Below, one piece after another: positions 6,319 through 11,471 of a stretch of DNA of 11,471 nucleotides. A model generated the notes under the pieces. That model was given only the letters and a program-made list of their open reading frames with translations, searched no databases and was not told the DNA's origin. A program made the position numbers and the translations under genes. The stretch comes from JBOGED01 sp050743625. GTDB taxonomy: Bacteria; Actinomycetota; Nitriliruptoria; Euzebyales; Egibacteraceae. How positions within the stretch are numbered: the stretch's first letter is position 1; the number at the start of each line of letters is the position of its first letter. The stretch covers positions 1 through 11,471 of the forward strand of contig JBOGED010000249.1 in NCBI GenBank assembly GCA_050743625.1. The letters are read 5' to 3'.

Positions 6319-8222
6319 CAGCGCCCCCCGACCAGGAACAGGACCGCGATCAGTACCGTGCCGAAGAGCACCGCGAGCGCGTAGCTGCGCACGAACCCGG
6401 TTTGCACCTGGCGGCCGACCGACGCGATGCCGCCGGTCAACCGCGCCAAGCCGTTCACGGCCCCGTCGACGACCTCGCGGTCGAAGCCGGTGAACGCGAG
6501 CGCGAGCCGCTCCCCCGGGCGGGCAAGGACCCGATCGTAGAACTCATCCACGGCGAAGCCCTCACGGGCGACTTTCCGTATCCCTCCGCCCACCCCGACC
6601 GTCGCGATGTCGACCCTGCGGTAGAGAAGGAAGCCCGCCACCACGCCAAGGACGGCCGCGAGGACGGCCACGCTGACGAGCACGATCTCGCCGAGGAACT
6701 CGGCGCTCGCCTCAAACCCCACGACGCTCGGCTCCAGCCAACCATGGAGGAACCCAGACTCGGGGTTGAGGTTGATCAGGCCACCAGCCAAAGCTCCTAC
6801 CGCCAGCACCACGAGCGGGAACGTCATCGACGCCGGAGCCTCATGTGGGTGCGCGCCTTTGGGCCAGCGGGGATCCCGGAGGAAGATCAGCACGAACCAG
6901 CGGGTCATGTAGAACGCGGTCAGGGCCGCGGTCAGCACGGCGAGAAGCCAGATGCCCTGCGCACCCGAGGTGGTCGCCGCCGACGTGAGGATCTCCTCCT
7001 TCGAGTAGAAGCCCGACAGGAACGGCAACCCCGCGATCGCGGCGGTCCCAACGAGCGCGGTCGTGCCCGTCACCGGCATGGCCCGCCACAGACCACCCAT
7101 CTCGCGCATATCGGTCCGGTCGAGCAACGCGTGCATCACCGCGCCAGCGCACAGGAACAGCAGCGCCTTGAAGAACCCATGCGTGAGCAGGTGGAACGTC
7201 GCGGCGGTGTAGTCGCCGAGCCCGACGCCGATGAACATGTAGCCCAGCTGGCTGATCGTCGAGTAGGCGAGGACCTTCTTCAGGTCCATGTGCGCGCAGG
7301 CGGTCATCGCGGCGACGAGTGCCGTCACCGCGCCGATCCAGGCGACGAGCAGGCCGACGTCGGGGATCAGTGTGTAGATCGGCGACGCTCGCGCGATCAG
7401 GTAGACGCCCGCCGTGACCATCGTCGCCGCGTGGATCAGCGCGGAGACCGGCGTCGGGCCGGCCATCGCGTCTGGCAGCCACACGTAGAGCGGGATCTGG
7501 GCGCTCTTGCCCGCCGCGCCGACGAACAGCAGGAGCCCGATGGCGACGAGTGCCCCGGTCGCGACACCCGACGCCCGTGGGAGCACCTCCGAGAACTCCA
7601 AGGACCCGAACGTCGCGAAGATCAGGAACATCGCGATCATGAACCCGACGTCGCCGACGCGGTTCACGACGAATGCCTTCTTCGCGGCGGAGGCGTACTC
7701 ACGCTTGGTGAACCAGAACCCGACGAGCAGGTAGCTGCACAACCCGACGAGCTCCCAGCCCACGAACAGGACGAGGAAGCTCGACCCCGTCACGAGCACG
7801 AGCATCGAGGCGGCGAACAGGTTCAAGTACGCAAAAAAGCGTGGGTATCCCTCGTCGTGCTCCATATACCCCAACGAGTAGACGTGGATGAGCAGCCCCA
7901 CCCAGGTCACGAGCAGCAGCATCACTGAGGCCAGCGGGTCGATCAGGACGGCCCAGTCCACCTGGAGGTTGCCCGCGTTCAGCCAGGTGGCGACTGTGAC
8001 CTCGAACACCCGCGCTTCCGCGGGCTGGCCCAACAGCTGCAAGAACACCAGGGTGGCGGCGGTGGCGCTAAAGCCCACCGCCGTGATCGCGACCCAACCC
8101 GACAGCTTGCCGAGCCGCTTCCCGAAGATCATCAACAGGCCGGCCGAGATCGCCGGCACGAGTGGGATCAGCCAGGCCAGCGCGATCGGCGAGCCAGGTG
8201 GGGGGACAAGGACATCGGTCAT
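6318..8222 (-). CDS. nuoL: NADH-quinone oxidoreductase subunit L
   Basis: Distal antiporter-like subunit of complex I, 634 residues, with the long lateral helix that ties the three channel subunits together. Channel residues seen: Glu157 (FVGWELVGLCSYLLVGFW), Lys239 (GAAGKSAQIPLYVWLPDAM), His264 (ALIHAATMVTAGVY), Lys315/Lys316 (MDLKKVLAYSTISQLGYM) and Lys352 (THGFFKALLFLCAG). Glu157, Lys239 and His264 match E. coli Glu144, Lys229 and His254. The C-terminal part (FAVDEFYDRVLARPGERLA, then an amphipathic stretch and a last membrane helix from about 610) is the expected lateral-helix end. The ATG at 8222 lies 16 bases behind the nuoK stop; GAGGGA upstream is somewhat far (about 11 bases), so initiation may depend partly on coupling. 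Confidence 0.97.
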   Translation of the reverse strand: MTDVLVPPPGSPIALAWLIPLVPAISAGLLMIFGKRLGKLSGWVAITAVGFSATAATLVFLQLLGQPAEARVFEVTVATWLNAGNLQVDWAVLIDPLASVMLLLVTWVGLLIHVYSLGYMEHDEGYPRFFAYLNLFAASMLVLVTGSSFLVLFVGWELVGLCSYLLVGFWFTKREYASAAKKAFVVNRVGDVGFMIAMFLIFATFGSLEFSEVLPRASGVATGALVAIGLLLFVGAAGKSAQIPLYVWLPDAMAGPTPVSALIHAATMVTAGVYLIARASPIYTLIPDVGLLVAWIGAVTALVAAMTACAHMDLKKVLAYSTISQLGYMFIGVGLGDYTAATFHLLTHGFFKALLFLCAGAVMHALLDRTDMREMGGLWRAMPVTGTTALVGTAAIAGLPFLSGFYSKEEILTSAATTSGAQGIWLLAVLTAALTAFYMTRWFVLIFLRDPRWPKGAHPHEAPASMTFPLVVLAVGALAGGLINLNPESGFLHGWLEPSVVGFEASAEFLGEIVLVSVAVLAAVLGVVAGFLLYRRVDIATVGVGGGIRKVAREGFAVDEFYDRVLARPGERLALAFTGFDREVVDGAVNGLARLTGGIASVGRQVQTGFVRSYALAVLFGTVLIAVLFLVGGR

Positions 8223-8238
8223 AGTGAGAAGTCCCTCG

Positions 8239-8544
8239 CTACGCGCGCAAGGAGTGGGCCTCGTCGGCGTCCACGGACGCCTTGAGCCGGAACAGGTTGA
8301 CGACGAGCGCGAGACCGACCGTGACCTCCGCCGCGGCCACCGCGATGACGAAGAAGGACAGGACTTGACCGTCGAGGTTGCCGTTGATCCGCGAGAACGT
8401 CACGAACGTGAGGTTGACGCTATTCAGCATCAGCTCGACGCACATGAACATGATGATGAGGTTTCGCCGGATGAGGACCCCCACCAAACCCACGGTGAAG
8501 AGCGCGGCGGCAAGCACAAGGTAGTAGCCGGCTGGGACGATCAC
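8239..8544 (-). CDS. nuoK: NADH-quinone oxidoreductase subunit K
   Basis: Small three-helix membrane subunit of complex I, 101 residues, the usual family length. It takes part in the proton path between the quinone cavity and NuoN. Both conserved membrane glutamates are present: Glu37 (MFMCVELMLNSVNLTFVTF) and Glu73 (VAAAEVTVGLALVVNLFR), equivalent to E. coli Glu36 and Glu72. Translation starts at GTG, which overlaps the nuoJ stop as GTGA; no other start fits the conserved N-terminus (Tyr7-Tyr8-Leu). It ends in TAG 16 bases before nuoL. Confidence 0.97.
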   Translation of the reverse strand: MIVPAGYYLVLAAALFTVGLVGVLIRRNLIIMFMCVELMLNSVNLTFVTFSRINGNLDGQVLSFFVIAVAAAEVTVGLALVVNLFRLKASVDADEAHSLRA

Positions 8545-9221
8545 TGGCCGACCTCATCGGCGGGTGTCACGGCCTCGACGAGGTCGCTGGCGTCTTCGCT
8601 CTTGCGACCGAGGATGATCACACCGACGGCCGCGATGACGAGGAGGACACTGGCCACCTCGAAGGGCCACACGTAGTCGGTGAATAGCAGCTCACCGATC
8701 CCCCGGACGTTGCCGCCTCCCGCGGTGGCGGCGAGGCCCCGGCAGGCGGTGCCGGCGGCCGTCACCCCGTCCGGCGCGACGTTGCAGGCGGCGGCGGGAC
8801 CAAGGAAGGGGCTGGCGGCGCCGGCGACGAGCGCGGCGAACAGGAGCACGCCGAGCACGAGCGCCGCGGGTCTCTGGCCAGGGATCTCCTCGCCGGCCTC
8901 TTGCTCACGGCCGACCCCGAGCAACATCAGCACGAAGAGGAACAGGACCATGATCGCACCCGCGTAGACGATGACCTGGACGACCGCCAAGAACTGCGCC
9001 TCCAGGACCGCGAACAGCAGCGCGATCATGACAAAGTTCGTCACCAGCATCAGGGCGGCGTGCACGGGGTTGCGCAGGAGGATCATCGAGATCGCGGCGC
9101 CGAGCGCGATCGGCGCGAGGATCCAGAACACCCAGAACTCGGCGGAGCCCGAGGTCGCGGGCAGCTCGAGATCGACCGGAGCCTGCGCTTGGGCCAGCAC
9201 CGGAAGCAATGCGTTGATCAC
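8541..9221 (-). CDS. nuoJ: NADH-quinone oxidoreductase subunit J
   Basis: Five-helix membrane subunit of complex I, 226 residues. The core signature is present: ILLRNPVHAALMLVTNFVMI at 47-66, then LEAQFLAVVQVIVYAGAIMVLFLFV with Tyr86 and the conserved helix distortion region, then the last helix around 188-204. GTG start overlaps the nuoI stop as GTGA, with GAGGAG inside the nuoI end as ribosome binding site. The N-terminus adds about 25 residues before the first helix. The loop before the last helix is unusually long (about 140-180), rich in Gly/Ala, and holds two cysteines (146 and 160) that may face outside and could form a disulfide. NuoJ is the least conserved membrane subunit, so such variation is not alarming. 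Confidence 0.96.
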   Translation of the reverse strand: MINALLPVLAQAQAPVDLELPATSGSAEFWVFWILAPIALGAAISMILLRNPVHAALMLVTNFVMIALLFAVLEAQFLAVVQVIVYAGAIMVLFLFVLMLLGVGREQEAGEEIPGQRPAALVLGVLLFAALVAGAASPFLGPAAACNVAPDGVTAAGTACRGLAATAGGGNVRGIGELLFTDYVWPFEVASVLLVIAAVGVIILGRKSEDASDLVEAVTPADEVGQ

Positions 9222-9862
9222 GGCTTCTCCTCGGGACGCCCAGGGCCAGGGACCGGTGGCGGCGGCTCCGTGCCGCCGCCGACCAGCGCGACGGTGACGG
9301 GATCCCCACGCTCGTCGGGATGGGGCGAGTACACATCGTGGACGTTGGCGAGCGGGTCCTGCGCGGCGAAGCCGTTCTCGTAGTAGTCGATCCGGCGGGC
9401 TGCTACCTCGGCGTTGGTATGCGGCAGCGGCTTCGCGCCCTCCGGCAGCGGGGCGAGCAGCTGCTCCTTGGTGAAGATCAGCGCCTCGCGGCTGTCCCCG
9501 GACAGCTCATAGTCGTGGAGCATCGTGAGCGCCCGGGTCGGGCATGCCTCAATGCATAGCCCGCAAAAGATGCACCGGAGGTAGTTGATCTGGTAGTCGA
9601 TGGCGTAGCGCTCGGCGGGCGAGTAGCGCTGCTCGGCGGTGTTGTCCTCACCTTGCACGTAGATCGCATCCGCGGGGCAGACCCACGCGCACAGCTCACA
9701 GCCGACGCATTTCTCCAGGCCGTCGGGATGCCGATTGAGCTGGTGCCGGCCGTGGAAACGGGGCTGAGGCTCACGCTTGACATCCGGATACTGGGTCGTG
9801 ACGACCGGGCGGAACATCGTCTTGAACGTGAGGGCGAAACCTTTTCGGAGCGCGTCGAACAT
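9218..9862 (-). CDS. nuoI: NADH-quinone oxidoreductase subunit I (8Fe ferredoxin-type)
   Basis: Peripheral-arm subunit of complex I that carries clusters N6a and N6b and passes electrons from NuoG towards NuoB and the quinone. The 214 residues show two complete CxxCxxCxxxCP motifs: Cys52, 55, 58 and 62 (CVGCELCAWVCPADAIYV) and Cys97, 100, 103 and 107 (CIFCGLCIEACPTRAL). An N-terminal amphipathic segment (FDALRKGFALTFKTMF) probably contacts the membrane near NuoH. The C-terminal tail beyond residue ~185 is long and Pro-rich (EPPPPVPGPGRPEEKP), as in several actinobacterial homologues. The ATG follows the nuoH stop after two bases, and the end overlaps nuoJ by four. Confidence 0.97.
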   Translation of the reverse strand: MFDALRKGFALTFKTMFRPVVTTQYPDVKREPQPRFHGRHQLNRHPDGLEKCVGCELCAWVCPADAIYVQGEDNTAEQRYSPAERYAIDYQINYLRCIFCGLCIEACPTRALTMLHDYELSGDSREALIFTKEQLLAPLPEGAKPLPHTNAEVAARRIDYYENGFAAQDPLANVHDVYSPHPDERGDPVTVALVGGGTEPPPPVPGPGRPEEKP

Positions 9863-9864
9863 GT

Positions 9865-11103
9865 TTATGCACCAACCTTCTCACGGGGTCGTGGAAGCGC
9901 TTGACCGCCGTCTCCGCTGGGGTCCTCGTCGCTGTCGTCCCATCCATCGCCCGGGGCCCCGCCAGCGCCGCCTGGCTTGCGGTCCAACAGCGGTGCGAGA
10001 AGGTAGAGCACCGCGGCGACGATCGCGGCGGCCGCGGCATAGCGAAGGATCGTGCTGCGCTGCGCCGACTGGCGGACGACGACCGAGAAGCCGGTGAGCA
10101 GCACCCACAGCAACCCGAGTGGGAGCATCACACGCCAACCGAGGTCCATCAACCGGTCGTAGCGCAGCCGGGGCAGCGTCGCTCGCAACCAAATGAACAC
10201 GAAGATGAAGGCGCAGGTCTTCACGACGAAGTAGACGACGGGCAGGACCGCCTGAAGGAACGGTGGTCCGAACAACGGACCCCCCGGACCGCCGAAGAAC
10301 AACGTGACGGTCATCGCCGACATCGTGATGACATTCATGAACTCCGCCAGGAAGAACATCGCGAACTTCGCGCCCGAGTACTCGGTATGGAACCCGGCGA
10401 CGAGCTCGCCCTCAGCTTCCGGAAGGTCAAACGGCGGCCGCTGGGTCTCCGCCACCGCGCCGATGAAGAACAGGACGAACGCCGGAAGCATCGGCAGGAA
10501 GTTCCAGGACGGCAACGGCAGGAACCCGAAGAACGGCTGTGACTGAGCGGCCACGATATCCGAGGCGCGGAGCGACCCGGTGAAGACGAACACCGCGGCC
10601 ACGGCAAGGCTCATCGCCAGCTCGTAGGAGATCAGCTGGGCGCTGGAGCGCACCCCGCCGAGCAGCGGGTACTTCGATCCCGACGACCACCCCGCGAGCA
10701 CGATCCCGTAGACGCCGATCGAGCCCATCGCGAGCACCCAGAGGAGGCCGATCTCGGGATCCCAGACCTGGAGGCGCACCACGCGCCCCGCCACCTCGAA
10801 CTCACCGCCGTACGGGATGACCGCGAAGGTGAGCAACGCGACGACGGCCGAGATGATCGGCGCGGCGATGTAGACGACCTTATCGACGTTGAAGGGGGTG
10901 ATGTCTTCTTTGAAGAACAGCTTCGCGCCGTCGGCGATCGTCTGGAGAAGCCCGAAGGGACCGAGGCGGTTGGGCCCGATGCGCGATTGCATCTTCGCCA
11001 CTACCCGGCGCTCACCCCAGATGAGCACCGCGGTCCCACCCAGCCAAAGGACAAACGCCCCCAGCGTGACAAGGAGGATGATGAGAAACCCCACGGCATC
11101 CAC
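9865..11103 (-). CDS. nuoH: NADH-quinone oxidoreductase subunit H
   Basis: Membrane subunit that forms much of the quinone-binding cavity and links the peripheral arm to the proton pumps. Conserved parts seen in 412 residues: ERR at 31-33, MQSRIGPNRLGPFGLLQTIAD at 38-58 with GAKLFFKEDITP after it, GWSSGSKYPLLGGVRSSAQ at 138-156 followed by LISYE, and the acidic quinone loop AETQRPPFDLPEAEGE at 218-233. Compared with the E. coli protein (325 residues) it has a C-terminal extension: another hydrophobic segment (about 350-367) and a Gly/Asp-rich soluble tail. Extended NuoH is usual in actinobacteria. Start is GTG placed directly after the nuoG TAA, with GGAGGT seven bases upstream, which settles the start. 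Confidence 0.97.
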   Translation of the reverse strand: MDAVGFLIILLVTLGAFVLWLGGTAVLIWGERRVVAKMQSRIGPNRLGPFGLLQTIADGAKLFFKEDITPFNVDKVVYIAAPIISAVVALLTFAVIPYGGEFEVAGRVVRLQVWDPEIGLLWVLAMGSIGVYGIVLAGWSSGSKYPLLGGVRSSAQLISYELAMSLAVAAVFVFTGSLRASDIVAAQSQPFFGFLPLPSWNFLPMLPAFVLFFIGAVAETQRPPFDLPEAEGELVAGFHTEYSGAKFAMFFLAEFMNVITMSAMTVTLFFGGPGGPLFGPPFLQAVLPVVYFVVKTCAFIFVFIWLRATLPRLRYDRLMDLGWRVMLPLGLLWVLLTGFSVVVRQSAQRSTILRYAAAAAIVAAVLYLLAPLLDRKPGGAGGAPGDGWDDSDEDPSGDGGQALPRPREKVGA

Positions 11104-11471
11104 TTACAAGACCTCCAACCGCACGCGGATCCCACCAAGCTCGGATGGCGTGACATCAGTCGAGTTCCGAGGCAGCACCACGCACCCCTCGACCACGCCA
11201 GAGCTCACGCTGACCGGCAAGGTCACGCGGCCGCTCGGCCCCACCACCGCGACGTGCTGCCCGTCTTTCAGCGCGAAATCCCGCGCGTCCGCCGGGCTGA
11301 CCCGTACGGAAGCGGGCGGAGCGGAGGCAAGGAGCTCCTTCGCCCCAACCAGCATGTTCCCCCGCCCAATAAGTGCATCAAGCGTAACGAGGGCCAGAGG
11401 GTAGGCGGCGTCAGACTCCGGAACAGCGGCCTTGGGGCGGTCGGCGGAGCGACCTAAAAGGATCTCAGGAG
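11104..11471 (-). CDS. nuoG: NADH-quinone oxidoreductase subunit G, C-terminal end only
   Basis: The frame runs open from the TAA at 11104-11106 to the right edge of the window, so only the last 122 codons are seen; the ATG at 11355 is internal. The visible part looks like the C-terminal molybdopterin-oxidoreductase beta-barrel domain kept in NuoG: YPLALVTLDALIGRGNM, then SPADARDFALKDGQHVAVV, then RVTLPVSVSSGVVEGCVVLP and a PRNST stretch, typical of this fold. In complex I NuoG carries the iron-sulfur clusters that link NADH oxidation at NuoEF to NuoI; its clusters lie in the N-terminal part, outside the window. Assignment rests on this fold plus its place directly before nuoH. Confidence 0.88.
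   Translation of the reverse strand, partial: PEILLGRSADRPKAAVPESDAAYPLALVTLDALIGRGNMLVGAKELLASAPPASVRVSPADARDFALKDGQHVAVVGPSGRVTLPVSVSSGVVEGCVVLPRNSTDVTPSELGGIRVRLEVL

Noticed and set aside
4861..6384. Long open frame (about 507 codons) on the + strand opposite nuoM
   Set aside because: It is the mirror of hydrophobic, GC-rich nuoM codons. The translation is a monotonous mix of His, Arg, Asp, Glu and Gln with no domain, while the - strand frame has all NuoM motifs.
6402..7928. Long open frame (about 508 codons) on the + strand opposite nuoL
   Set aside because: Same artefact as over nuoM: low-complexity charged translation, no ribosome binding site or family resemblance, and nuoL is clearly coding on the other strand.
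1..11471. CRISPR arrays, insertion sequences, attachment sites or a new defence system
   Set aside because: No regularly spaced repeats, transposase or integrase frames, or tRNA-associated direct repeats were seen. Apart from the single DUF222-HNH fragment the content is respiratory and regulatory housekeeping.

Overview
The window is GC-rich, densely coded bacterial chromosome, most likely from an actinobacterium (Actinomycetota; class not resolvable from this sequence alone). The pointers are the GC-rich codon use with several GTG starts, a DUF222/HNH (13E12-repeat-type) protein, a NuoH with a long C-terminal tail, and a polyprenyl synthase gene directly behind nuoN.

Layout: positions 1-800 hold the 3' part of a DUF222-HNH endonuclease-like gene on the + strand. 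It converges at 801-921 on a hairpin-bearing spacer with a sigma-70 family gene (922-1863, - strand). A 247-bp non-coding stretch (1864-2110) holds a terminator-like structure for the genes behind it and a structured leader for the sigma gene. From 2111 to the right edge everything lies on the - strand as one compact operon, read in the order nuoG (3' end only), nuoH, nuoI, nuoJ, nuoK, nuoL, nuoM, nuoN, long-chain polyprenyl diphosphate synthase. Gene junctions are 1- or 4-base overlaps or gaps of 0-16 bases, so a single co-transcribed, translationally coupled unit is the natural reading.

The nuo genes encode the membrane arm of the proton-pumping NADH:quinone oxidoreductase (complex I), NuoI of the connecting module and the end of NuoG. 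The prenyl synthase probably makes the side chain of the quinone (menaquinone in actinobacteria) that this complex reduces, so enzyme and substrate supply sit in one operon.

This is mostly a housekeeping region and I see no new defence or mobile system in it. The points worth a second look are a 77-residue N-terminal enlargement of NuoN, a sigma factor whose promoter-reading residues differ from the primary sigma, and the sigma gene's leader, which has a strong 12-bp inverted repeat, a possible 37-codon upstream ORF and a possible leaderless promoter.
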